DNA from: DAOUMU01 sp034409055
GTDB taxonomy: Bacteria; Chloroflexota; Anaerolineae; 4572-78; J111
Length of the DNA stretch: 18,331 nucleotides
Assembly: GCA_034409055.1 (NCBI GenBank)
Contig: DAOUMU010000074.1
Coordinates: forward strand, 1-18,331
Direction of reading: 5' to 3'
Shown: positions 1-7,346 of the stretch, one piece after another
Position numbering within the stretch: position 1 is the first letter of the stretch
Layout: the number at the start of each line of letters is the position of its first letter
Notes under the pieces: model-generated
What the model was told of the DNA's origin: nothing
Database searches by the model: none
The model's input: only the letters and a program-made list of their open reading frames with translations
Position numbers and translations under genes: made by a program

Positions 1-716
1 GTATAGCAGTTGCCGCAGTACATGCACCGCTCTTCGTTGACTTTCAGCGTTTTGTTCTTGGGGTCGGGACGAATAGCGCCCGTGGGACAGGCGGCGATTA
101 CGTTCGGCAGCTCACACTTGGCCCGTATCTGGTCGTGGTACAACTGCGGCGGTAAGCGATGAATACCCAAGATGGCCACGTCGGAGCAGTGAACCGCGCC
201 GCACATATTCAGGCAGCAGGCCAGGGCAACGCGACAGTAAGCCGGTAGCTTCCAGTCCACGAAGTATTCAAACAGTTCGTCCATCACCGCTTTAACCACG
301 CCCGAGGCATCGGTGGCCGGGGTGTGGCAATGGATCCAGCCCTGGGTGTGGACCGGGTTGCTGATGGCGTGACCGGTGCCGCCTACAGCATAGCCGTTGG
401 CCTTCAAGTGCTCGATCAGTGGCTCAACCTTGTCCTTGTCAGAGACCAGGAACTCTAAGTTGTGCCGGCTGGTGAAGCGCAGGTAGCCATCGCAGAACTC
501 GTCGGCAATGTCACACACCTCTTTGATCCAGTCGGTGCTGACCAAGCGTGACGAACCCACCCTTACGGTGTAAAGTTCATCACCCGACTCGGCCACGTGC
601 TTCAGCAAGCCAGGCTTAACGCGCTCGTGGTACTTCCACTGCCCGTAGTTCTTCTCGATGACCGGTGGCAGCATTTCCTTATAGTTTGGGGGTCCAAAAT
701 CTGTTCTAGCGACCAT
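1..716 (-). CDS. dsrB: Dissimilatory sulfite reductase beta subunit (DsrB), 3' part cut by window edge
   Basis: Beta subunit of the cytoplasmic siroheme enzyme that interconverts sulfite and reduced sulfur with six electrons. The first 238 codons are visible; the C-terminus lies beyond base 1. Family landmarks seen are an N-terminal stretch with PPVIEKN, HVAESGDELYTVRVG, GGTGHAISNPVHTQGW, HCHTPATDASG, the cysteine motif ACCLNMCGAVHC that holds the siroheme-linked Fe4S4 cluster, and the start of a ferredoxin motif RCMYCGNC. The start is the ATG at 716, preceded by a strong GGAGGTG seven bases upstream. It overlaps the end of dsrA by 11 bases in another frame, so translation is probably coupled. 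The N-terminus is shorter than in Desulfovibrio DsrB as I remember it. Reductive and oxidative types cannot be told apart by eye. Confidence 0.95.
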   Translation of the reverse strand, partial: MVARTDFGPPNYKEMLPPVIEKNYGQWKYHERVKPGLLKHVAESGDELYTVRVGSSRLVSTDWIKEVCDIADEFCDGYLRFTSRHNLEFLVSDKDKVEPLIEHLKANGYAVGGTGHAISNPVHTQGWIHCHTPATDASGVVKAVMDELFEYFVDWKLPAYCRVALACCLNMCGAVHCSDVAILGIHRLPPQLYHDQIRAKCELPNVIAACPTGAIRPDPKNKTLKVNEERCMYCGNCY

Positions 717-1911
717 TTCGCTTCACCTCCTCAGGATCCCAGAAGTAGTAGGGGTTGGCACGCGGCACACGAATCATCTGCGGCACAGGCGGCAGGTCAA
801 CCGCCTTCAGGAAGGATCGCATACCCAGACGATTGATCAGCTCACCCAGTCGCTCGCGCATCTTGCCGTTTTCGTCCCACCACTCCCAAATCTTGTTGAC
901 TAGGTCTTTGAACTCGTCGTAGGGCGGTTCCATCTTCATAAAGGGAACGATGACCCAGGAGAGTAAGGCCCCCTGGACGATGGGTGCTTTACCGCCGACC
1001 AGGATGGTGGCGCCCTTATCGACCCCCGGCCGCAACGCCTTGGGCATTATGTTGATACAATGCATACAACGGTTACATTCCGCGTCGTCAATGGTCAGCG
1101 TCTTGGTCCCGGCATCCCAACTCATGCAGCCGGTGGGACACAGGTCGATCACTTCAGCCTGGATGTCAATGCCATTCGTGGCATACTCGGCGACCGCGTC
1201 CGGGTCTATCCGGATGTTGTCACGCCAGGTACCGATGACCGAGATGTCGGAGCGGGGGACGGCGGCCACGCAGTCATTGGGACAGCCCGAAATCTTGATT
1301 TTGGATTTGTAGGGGAACATCGGCCGGTGAAGCTCGTCCTGATACTCCATGGTGATGTCGTAGAGCATGTCCAGGGTATCGATGCAGGCGTATTCGCAGC
1401 GGCCGGGACCGACGCAACAACTGGGGGTGCGCATATCACTGCCCGACCCACCCAGGTCGAAACCGATTTCGGCCAGGTCGTCGAAACAGGGCTGTAACTC
1501 ACCGGTAGGTGCCCCCAGCAAAATGATGTCGCCGGTCGCCCCGTGCATGTTGGTCAAGCCGCTGCCATGCTTTTCCCACACCTCGCAAAGCTGGCGCAGC
1601 CTGTCGGTGGTGTAGAACCAGCCGGAGGGCATATTGACCCGGAAGGTGTGGAACTCGGCCACGTTGGGGAACTCTTCCGGCAAGTCAGAGTAGCGACCGA
1701 TGACGCCGCCGCCATAGCCCCTGACCCCAACGATTCCGCCGTGTTTCCAGTGTCCAATGTTATCGTTATAAGAACGCTCAAGCTGACGAAGCAGGTCCTG
1801 GGCCATTTCTTTGTTCGGTGCATTTTGGGCGGCTCGTTTTATCTCGGTGACAAAGCTGGGCCACGGTCCTTTTTCCAATTCGTCAAGCCTGGGAGTTTCT
1901 GATTCCGCCAT
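706..1911 (-). CDS. dsrA: Dissimilatory sulfite reductase alpha subunit (DsrA)
   Basis: Alpha subunit of the DsrAB heterotetramer, 401 residues, close to the usual length. The N-terminus LDELEKGPWPSFV is the typical DsrA opening. Cluster and siroheme cysteines are seen in CCVGPGRCEYAC (residues 165-176) and GCPNDC (209-214). An inserted ferredoxin domain has CPTGC (258-262) and CNRCMHC (279-285). RTPSCCVGPGRC and KIKISGCPNDC are family signatures. The start ATG at 1911 has GGAGGT five bases upstream. It lies 92 bases downstream of the permease gene on the same strand, with a strong hairpin between them, and overlaps dsrB. No frame damage is seen, so the enzyme should be active. Confidence 0.97.
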   Translation of the reverse strand: MAESETPRLDELEKGPWPSFVTEIKRAAQNAPNKEMAQDLLRQLERSYNDNIGHWKHGGIVGVRGYGGGVIGRYSDLPEEFPNVAEFHTFRVNMPSGWFYTTDRLRQLCEVWEKHGSGLTNMHGATGDIILLGAPTGELQPCFDDLAEIGFDLGGSGSDMRTPSCCVGPGRCEYACIDTLDMLYDITMEYQDELHRPMFPYKSKIKISGCPNDCVAAVPRSDISVIGTWRDNIRIDPDAVAEYATNGIDIQAEVIDLCPTGCMSWDAGTKTLTIDDAECNRCMHCINIMPKALRPGVDKGATILVGGKAPIVQGALLSWVIVPFMKMEPPYDEFKDLVNKIWEWWDENGKMRERLGELINRLGMRSFLKAVDLPPVPQMIRVPRANPYYFWDPEEVKRNGR

Positions 1912-1936
1912 ACTTTACCTCCATATTTTGGTTTAT

Positions 1937-1970
1937 ACCCTCTCGCAAGATCAAAAACTTGCGAGAGGGT
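1937..1970 (-). promoter_or_regulatory. Strong intercistronic hairpin between the permease gene and dsrA
   Basis: A perfect 13-bp inverted repeat (ACCCTCTCGCAAG and its complement, 1937-1949 and 1958-1970) surrounds an 8-base loop. It lies between two same-strand genes. No run of U follows on either strand, so it is not a standard intrinsic terminator. It may protect the dsrAB part of the message, mark a processing site, or act as a partial terminator that sets the permease:DsrAB ratio. Confidence 0.7.
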
Positions 1971-2003
1971 AATCAATCATTCGTCGTTGAATGGTTAACT
2001 TAC

Positions 2004-3092
2004 TTACAATCCCAACACGCCAAAGATGATGTAGGCCACAAGCAGGGCCAGCAGGGTGTTGAAGACGGTGGCCGCGATGTAGACGATGACCGGCGGCCAG
2101 CCCATCTTGCCAATCTCCTTGGTCGACAGTTCCAGGCCGATGCAGAAGAAGGCCAAAGCAAAGAACCACTTGGAGTAAAGGCTCAACAGGCTAACCTGAT
2201 CACTGACAAGCAAGCCCACCGAGGTCAGGATTGACACCAGGATGAAGCCCAGCACAAACTTGGGGAAGCGATGCCAGATGATGGCTGCGCTGGGGCGCTC
2301 TTCCGGCTTGCGTTCCACGACCATCACAAAGTAGAGAGCCAGAAGGAATGCCGCCACCCCAATCAGCACGTTCTGGGCCATCTTAACAATAGCGGCCACC
2401 TCCTGGGCAGTGGGGCCATGAATGGTTCCGGCGCCTACAACGGCGGCGGTGGTGTCAATGTTGCCGCCAAACCAGGCCCCGGCGACGGCATCGGGCAGAT
2501 TCATGGCATGGGCCAACCAGGGCATGAGCACCATCAAGGGCAGCGCGGTAAAGATAACCAGCGCGGTGATGTAGGTGATCTCCTCTTTCTTGGCCAACAC
2601 TGAACCGGCGGCCGCAATCGCCGCAGAGACGCCACAAATCGAAACGGCCGTGGCCATGACCGCCTTGAGAGTCTCGCCAATGTTCATCCTGGTGGCCAAC
2701 CACCAGGTAAAGAAGAACACCGAAGTAACCATGATGATGCCCTGGATCAGACCGCCAAGACCCTTGGCCATAATCTCGCCAAAAGCAATCTTGGAGCCCA
2801 TCAACACCAGGCCAACCTTGAGGAAAAACTCGGTCTTGACGGCCGGGAGGACGAAATCGTGCGTCTTGGTCGCTCGCAAAATGCCGTTGACAATCAAGCC
2901 CAGAATGGCCGCCACCAACGGATACTCAAAGGGGTTCTTGCCAATGCCTCGCCCCTTAAACCAGGCCGAGATACCGGCGTCCAGTTCGGCGATGATAAAG
3001 GCAAACAGAATAACCAAAATCAGCCCGACAATCAAGCCCGTTGTCTTTGAAGAAGCTTGGCTTTCGGGGGCTGAAGCAGTTGATGTTGTCAT
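2004..3092 (-). CDS. YeiH/UPF0324 family putative sulfate (sulfite) exporter
   Basis: Integral membrane protein of 362 residues with about ten hydrophobic helices, family PF03601 (formerly conserved hypothetical 698). Seen motifs are SICGVSAAIAAAGSVLAKKEE, GGNIDTTAAVVGAG, FPKFVLGFILVSIL and FFCIGLEL, all matching family blocks. Members are annotated as putative sulfate exporters and a few are linked to sulfite or sulfonate metabolism, but the substrate is not proven for most. The start ATG at 3092 has AGGAGGG six bases upstream. It is the gene directly before dsrAB, with the same orientation, which suggests it carries sulfite, sulfate or a related anion used or made by DsrAB. Direction of transport cannot be told from sequence. 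Confidence 0.9.
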   Translation of the reverse strand: MTTSTASAPESQASSKTTGLIVGLILVILFAFIIAELDAGISAWFKGRGIGKNPFEYPLVAAILGLIVNGILRATKTHDFVLPAVKTEFFLKVGLVLMGSKIAFGEIMAKGLGGLIQGIIMVTSVFFFTWWLATRMNIGETLKAVMATAVSICGVSAAIAAAGSVLAKKEEITYITALVIFTALPLMVLMPWLAHAMNLPDAVAGAWFGGNIDTTAAVVGAGTIHGPTAQEVAAIVKMAQNVLIGVAAFLLALYFVMVVERKPEERPSAAIIWHRFPKFVLGFILVSILTSVGLLVSDQVSLLSLYSKWFFALAFFCIGLELSTKEIGKMGWPPVIVYIAATVFNTLLALLVAYIIFGVLGL

Positions 3093-3162
3093 TATATCCC
3101 TCCTGTAATTAGTTTAATAATTAACTTTATTTACAACCCATTGACCCGGTCAAACAACCAGG

Positions 3163-3276
3163 CTACTTCAAAAAACCAAAGATCGGCCAGGGCAACGCAG
3201 GCATTGCGCCGATCCAGACGATAACAACGATTACAAAGGCAATAATCGTGGCCAACCAATCTTCATTGAGTTTCAT
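3163..3276 (-). CDS. 37-residue single-helix membrane peptide before the YeiH-type permease
   Basis: A small open frame with a good ribosome site (GAGGAGG ten bases before the ATG at 3276). It begins MKLNEDWLATIIAF, runs through about 18 hydrophobic residues and ends PWPIFGFLK. One membrane helix fills most of it. As far as I recall, longer YeiH/UPF0324 proteins begin with a similar NEDWLAVxIG segment, while the permease here starts without it. The peptide may therefore be the detached first helix of the transporter, or a small accessory subunit. It lies 70 bases upstream of the permease start, in the same direction. The call rests on ribosome site, hydrophobic pattern and position; similarity is from memory. 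Confidence 0.72.
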   Translation of the reverse strand: MKLNEDWLATIIAFVIVVIVWIGAMPALPWPIFGFLK

Positions 3277-3393
3277 TTGTTAAAAACCTCCTCATTGTCT
3301 GACATACCTGAATAGATACGGGGTAGATTTCACCCCTATACCAACATTAAATAAATGCTGTAAGAACTTTTTTCTCACATCCCTCCTTTCTAT

Positions 3394-3464
3394 CCAGTCA
3401 GTTCAATTTAATGTGGCTATAGACCCGATTTCTTTGGAAAAATCCGGCTTTTGAACTGGACTGG
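3394..3464 (-). promoter_or_regulatory. Long imperfect inverted repeat in the dsr operon leader
   Basis: CCAGTCAGTTCAA at 3394-3406 is matched by TTGAACTGGACTGG at 3451-3464, pairing 13 bases with one bulged base. The enclosed 44 bases carry a smaller GGA/TCC pairing. If transcription toward the permease starts to the right of 3464, the RNA would form a closed stem with a structured interior, compatible with an attenuator or riboswitch-like leader. The function is unknown. Confidence 0.45.
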
Positions 3465-3576
3465 TTTAGCCAGAATTTAACATCTCTCACCGGGCACACA
3501 CTCAACCCGTCTCAACCAAATTACATAATGCCTACAATAATCCACCCTTATTGTATATGATTTTACAGCTAAATTG

Positions 3577-3626
3577 AATAAGGTTTCACCTTATTCTTGT
3601 CTAAGGTTTTCCTTAGACGAGATAAG
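3577..3626. promoter_or_regulatory. Two overlapping palindromes upstream of the ATPase promoter (candidate operators)
   Basis: Dyad 1 is AATAAGGT-TTC-ACCTTATT (3577-3595). Dyad 2 is GTCTAAGG-TTTT-CCTTAGAC (3599-3618), and its stem can be extended to 3590-3626 with one bulge and one G-U pair. Both centre on TAAGG/CCTTA half-sites, like binding sites of a dimeric regulator. They end 11 bases before the predicted -35 box. As RNA, the two stems would exclude each other because they share CTTATT. Confidence 0.5.
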
Positions 3627-3636
3627 ACAAAGCTTA

Positions 3637-3666
3637 TTGCCCCCTTTTGGGAAGATATGGTAAAAT
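3637..3666 (+). promoter_or_regulatory. Predicted sigma-70-type promoter of the Ca2+-ATPase gene
   Basis: TTGCCC at 3637-3642, an 18-base spacer, and TAAAAT at 3661-3666 match the -35 and -10 boxes at 4/6 and 5/6. Transcription would start near 3673 and leave a leader of about 90 bases before the GTG start. Found by eye. Confidence 0.45.
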
Positions 3667-3764
3667 TTGTAGTTGTCCCCAAAGGTTTTTAGTGGCAACT
3701 CATTTTGATTTGACAGGCAAGAATTCAAAAAATTAGCAACCAACTAACCAAATGGAGAGTGTTT

Positions 3765-6590
3765 GTGAAAACTCAAGAAACCCACGCTATTCCAATTGAA
3801 CGAGTAGCTGAAGAATTCGGAACCGATCTACAGCTCGGGTTGAGCGACCAGGAAAGCCAGGCCCGGCTGGAGCAATACGGACTGAACGAGTTAATGGAAC
3901 GTCCCCGGCCGGGCTTTCTGAAGTTACTCTTCGATCAGTTCAATAACTTTCTGGTCATTATCCTGATTGTGGCCGCTGTTATCTCTCTGTTTCTGGAAGA
4001 ATACATCGACGCCTCGGCCATCATGGCCATCGTCATCCTGAACGCTGTATTGGGGGTCGTGCAAGAGTCCAAGGCAGAGCAGGCCCTGGCCGCCTTGAAG
4101 AAAATGGCCGCGCCCAACGCTGCTGTTATTCGCAACGGTCACCAGGTGACGATTCCGTCCCGGGAGCTGGTGCCTGGGGACCTGGTTCTGCTGGATGTAG
4201 GCAACTATGTACCAGCCGATATCCGCCTGGTCGAGAGTATCAACCTGAAGGTCGAAGAAGCAGCCCTGACCGGGGAATCGGTGCCGGTCAACAAAGAGGC
4301 CCAAGCCATCCTGGATAAGGATATTCCCATTGGGGATTGGAGGAACTCGGCCTTTATGGGCACTGTGATCACTTATGGGCGGGGCAAGGGACTGGTCACA
4401 GCCACCGGCATGCAGACCCAAATTGGGCTTATTGCCGAGATGCTCCAGTCGTACGAGGAAGAAGCCACCCCCTTGCAGAGAAAGCTGGATCAATTAGGCC
4501 ATTTTCTGGCCATCGTCTGCCTGGCTATCTGCGCCTTCATTTTCGTCCTGGGTATTGTTCGGGACACCGCTCCGATGACCGCCTTTACCCAAGGCATAGA
4601 CACCTATCTGCAAGTCCACGAGGCTGAAATCGTTGATCTATTCTTGGTTGCGGTCAGCCTGGCCATCGCTGCTGTGCCGGAGGGGCTGCCGGCAATCGTG
4701 ACCATCTGTCTGGCCCTGGGTATGCAGCGCATGATACGCCGGCATGCCCTGATTCGAAAGCTGCCGGCTGTGGAAACACTGGGCTGCGCCACCATCATTT
4801 GCTCAGATAAAACCGGCACGCTAACCCAGAATGAGATGATGGTCGTCCGGGGTTGGGTGAGTGGAAAAACATTCCAGGTAACGGGAGAGGGATATAATCC
4901 CACCGGTAACTTCTCCTACAATGGGCAGCCCTTTGAGCCAAACACGGATTCGATGGCTTCCCTTCTACTGCACGGAGCCTTATTGTGTAACGATGCCAAG
5001 CTCGAGGAGGGTGACGAGCAAGCTGGAGAACGGGCCTGGCGCATGGTGGGCGATCCGACCGAGGGGGCCCTGGTCGTGGCCGCAGCCAAGGCCAAGCTGT
5101 CCCGAAAGGCGGTCGAAAAGAGTTTACCCAGGGTGATGGAGATACCCTTTGACTCGGAGCGCAAACGGATGACCACTATTCACCAAACCCAAACGACTAA
5201 CGGCCAAATCCCGGAACCTATCTTGAGTCGAGCGCCGTTGGTAGCCTTTGTCAAAGGAGCCCCGGACATTGTCCTGAAATATTGCGATTGCATTGTCGTG
5301 GACGGACAGGTCCAGCCTTTGACTGAGGAGAAACGGCAAGAGATCCTGGCAGCCAATCAAGATATGGCTCGCCAGGCCCTGCGGGTGCTGGGTGTGGCCT
5401 ACCGCCCCCTGACCGAATTACCGGAGGAGGCCTCGCCAGACGTTGTGGAAAGGGAATTAACCTTCATCGGCCTGTTGGGGATGATCGACCCGGCCCGGCC
5501 GGAGGTAAAAACGGCGGTCCAGGTAGCCAGGACAGCCGGGCTAAAGAGTGCTATGGTCACTGGTGATTATAGGGATACCGCCGTAGCCATCGCCGAGGAG
5601 ATTGGCTTGTTATCACCGAACGGGAAAGTGCTCACCGGGGAGGAACTGGACCGCATAAGCGACGAAGAGTTTGCAGACATTGTGGAGCAGGTAGAAGTCT
5701 ATGCCAGAGTTTCGCCCCAGCACAAGGTCAAGATCGTCGAGGCTCTGAAGAAGCGAGATCACATCGTGGCCATGACCGGCGACGGTGTAAACGATGCCCC
5801 GGCCTTGAAACGGGCCAATATTGGGGTGGCGATGGGCATCACCGGCACCGATGTCTCAAAGGAAACCGCCGACATGGTCTTGACCGACGATAACTATGCC
5901 AGCATCGTGTCGGCTATCGAGGTCGGGCGTATTATCTACGCCAATATCCGCAAGTTTGTGTTCTATCTGCTGGCCTGTAACTTGGGTGAAATCCTGATCA
6001 TCTTCTTCTCGATGTTGGGCGGCCTACCGATCCCCTTCCGCCCCATTCATCTACTGTGGCTGAACCTGGTCACCGACGGGGCGCCGGCGCTGGCTTTGGG
6101 TCTGGAGAAGGGGGATCCTGACACTATGAATCAGCCGCCTCGCCCTCCCCGCGAGCCGGTTATGAACCGGGATATGATGATCAGTGTGGTGACTATTTCC
6201 CTAGCCGATACTATCGCCGTGCTGAGTGTTTTCCTGATTGCCATGTCTCGTTTCCCCGGCCATCTCCTGGCAGCTCAGACAATGGCCTATACTACCCTGG
6301 TCTGTTCGGAGCTACTGCGGGCCTATACCTCCCGTTCCGAGCATTACTCGGTCTTTTCTCTGGGACTGTTTTCGAACCGCTGGATGGTCTGGGCCACCCT
6401 GACCTCGCTGGGGCTAATGTTGCTGGTCCTCTACGTGCCCTTCCTGCGACCGTTCTTTAGCACGGTGCCGCTCAGTCTGGGGGATTGGTTGGTAATGATA
6501 CCTTTCATGTTCGTAGCCCCGATTGTGGCCGAGATCACCAAAATCGTCCTGCGGCGGCGGAATGCCAAAGCTGCCCCGGCAGCAGCTTAG
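3765..6590 (+). CDS. SERCA-like P2A-type Ca2+-transporting ATPase
   Basis: Membrane pump that uses ATP to move Ca2+ out of the cytoplasm; 941 residues from the chosen start. Motifs, numbered from an alternative GTG two codons upstream (3759), are an N-terminal cation-ATPase domain, TGES (171-174), PEGLP in helix M4 (307-311), the phosphorylated Asp in SDKTGTLT (D350), KGAPD in the nucleotide domain and TGDGVNDAPAL (from 673). Helix M5 has NLGE, M6 has NLVTDGAPALALG and M8 has CSELL. These supply counterparts of all SERCA Ca2+ ligands (M4 Glu, M5 Asn and Glu, M6 Asn, Thr and Asp, M8 Glu). GTG at 3765 is preferred over 3759 because GGAG lies seven bases upstream of it. It is divergent from the dsr operon. 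Confidence 0.93.
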   Translation: MKTQETHAIPIERVAEEFGTDLQLGLSDQESQARLEQYGLNELMERPRPGFLKLLFDQFNNFLVIILIVAAVISLFLEEYIDASAIMAIVILNAVLGVVQESKAEQALAALKKMAAPNAAVIRNGHQVTIPSRELVPGDLVLLDVGNYVPADIRLVESINLKVEEAALTGESVPVNKEAQAILDKDIPIGDWRNSAFMGTVITYGRGKGLVTATGMQTQIGLIAEMLQSYEEEATPLQRKLDQLGHFLAIVCLAICAFIFVLGIVRDTAPMTAFTQGIDTYLQVHEAEIVDLFLVAVSLAIAAVPEGLPAIVTICLALGMQRMIRRHALIRKLPAVETLGCATIICSDKTGTLTQNEMMVVRGWVSGKTFQVTGEGYNPTGNFSYNGQPFEPNTDSMASLLLHGALLCNDAKLEEGDEQAGERAWRMVGDPTEGALVVAAAKAKLSRKAVEKSLPRVMEIPFDSERKRMTTIHQTQTTNGQIPEPILSRAPLVAFVKGAPDIVLKYCDCIVVDGQVQPLTEEKRQEILAANQDMARQALRVLGVAYRPLTELPEEASPDVVERELTFIGLLGMIDPARPEVKTAVQVARTAGLKSAMVTGDYRDTAVAIAEEIGLLSPNGKVLTGEELDRISDEEFADIVEQVEVYARVSPQHKVKIVEALKKRDHIVAMTGDGVNDAPALKRANIGVAMGITGTDVSKETADMVLTDDNYASIVSAIEVGRIIYANIRKFVFYLLACNLGEILIIFFSMLGGLPIPFRPIHLLWLNLVTDGAPALALGLEKGDPDTMNQPPRPPREPVMNRDMMISVVTISLADTIAVLSVFLIAMSRFPGHLLAAQTMAYTTLVCSELLRAYTSRSEHYSVFSLGLFSNRWMVWATLTSLGLMLLVLYVPFLRPFFSTVPLSLGDWLVMIPFMFVAPIVAEITKIVLRRRNAKAAPAAA

Positions 6591-6608
6591 CACCTTTGAA
6601 ATAAGAAC

Positions 6609-6680
6609 CTTAGTTTTTAAGGCCGGGCATAGGGATGCCCGGCCTACTTAAAAACTAAGCCGGGCATCCCTATGCCCGGC
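6609..6680. repeat. Palindrome cluster A: nested inverted repeats between convergent genes
   Basis: Two hairpins with the core GGGCATCCCTATGCCC lie at 6621-6644 (10-bp stem, loop AGGG) and 6659-6680 (9-bp stem, loop CCCT). The 22-base cores are exact reverse complements of each other. A further 13-bp inverted repeat, CTTAGTTTTTAAG at 6609-6621 and its complement at 6647-6659, surrounds the first hairpin. The cluster fills the gap between the ATPase gene and a gene on the opposite strand, so it may stop transcription from both sides. It belongs to the same family as 12642-12744 and 13788-13910. Confidence 0.85.
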
Positions 6681-6694
6681 CATCTATTCCCCAT

Positions 6695-7129
6695 CTAGCC
6701 CTTTTTCTTGACCTTTTGCCCCTGCTGTTGCCAAAATCGCCGCATAAACTCTTTGGCCAACAAGAACAAGCCCACGCCCCCGAGAAGGTAGGCCAGACCT
6801 CGCATCCAGGTGCCCAGCCAACTCAGCCAAAGCCAGATGGCTGCCCCCAGCAGCAACCAACCTAAGGCCAGGTTCCACTGCTTTTGAAGGGCATTGGAAA
6901 GGACAAAGCTAATCAGCACGAACAGACCGCCCAGCAGGGCCTGGGCCGGTGGCGAAATCCATACCACAATATCTAACACGGCTCCGAAGATCATCAGTAG
7001 TCCTGCGGCCAGCAGAGTCAAGGTCAGGGGTAAAAGTTGTTCTCGCCAACTCTTCTTTTGGACTTCATCGGATGATGAGGAGGATTTAATTGAGGCACGT
7101 TTAGCTTTTTTTGAACGTTTGGTAGTCAT
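6695..7129 (-). CDS. Small four-helix membrane protein of unknown function
   Basis: I do not recognise this 144-residue protein. It has a very basic, Ser-rich cytoplasmic head (MTTKRSKKAKRASIKSSSSS), then four hydrophobic segments at about residues 31-58, 60-82, 85-105 and 109-127, and a basic tail ending QKVKKKG. It is rich in Trp and Leu and has no catalytic motif. The ribosome site before the ATG at 7129 is weak. It stands alone, convergent with the ATPase gene and divergent from the radical SAM gene. The basic ends fit a topology with both termini in the cytoplasm. Confidence 0.75.
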   Translation of the reverse strand: MTTKRSKKAKRASIKSSSSSDEVQKKSWREQLLPLTLTLLAAGLLMIFGAVLDIVVWISPPAQALLGGLFVLISFVLSNALQKQWNLALGWLLLGAAIWLWLSWLGTWMRGLAYLLGGVGLFLLAKEFMRRFWQQQGQKVKKKG

Positions 7130-7197
7130 GACTTACTCACACGCCAGGCAATTTTTGGATCGCCCTTATGATCTCCTTTTTTAAATTCGAAACTCCA

Positions 7198-7226
7198 TTG
7201 TACCCCATTTTGTCATTTGGTAAAAT
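7198..7226 (+). promoter_or_regulatory. Predicted promoter of the radical SAM gene
   Basis: TTGTAC at 7198-7203, a 17-base spacer and TAAAAT at 7221-7226. The -10 box is good and the -35 weak. The stretch GGTAAAAT is also present at the ATPase promoter (3659-3666). The rest of the 7130-7346 gap shows nothing I can assign. Confidence 0.35.
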
Positions 7227-7346
7227 ACGCCCCCTATGGTATCTTATTTTATTCAGACGAACAATTATTAACCCATAGCGCCAGACGGATTACCCGCCCC
7301 CATCCCCAGGAGACGACGCTTCAATTTAATCGATCAGGTATGAACG

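Larger units (their letters stand above)
3277..3764. promoter_or_regulatory. Divergent regulatory region between the dsr operon and the Ca2+-ATPase gene
   Basis: About 490 bases without a convincing gene, AT-richer than the flanks. It holds at least four inverted repeats: 3320-3336, 3394-3464, 3534-3554 and the overlapping pair 3577-3595/3590-3626. A promoter candidate for the ATPase sits at 3637-3666. For the dsr direction only a weak match is seen (minus strand TTGAGT, 17 bases, TGTTAA), which I do not trust. A second strong Shine-Dalgarno-like GGAGGG occurs on the minus strand near 3381-3386 with only a 28-codon frame behind it. Confidence 0.6.

Noticed and set aside
1..1911. DsrAB considered as assimilatory sulfite or nitrite reductase
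   Set aside because: Two paralogous subunits in dsrA-dsrB order with inserted ferredoxin motifs and DsrA/DsrB signature blocks fit the dissimilatory enzyme.
3292..3378. 28-codon minus-strand frame (GTG start) ending at the ribosome site of the 37-residue peptide
   Set aside because: The GGAGGG lies only about three bases before the GTG, too close for normal initiation, and the peptide resembles nothing I know. Kept only as part of the leader finding.
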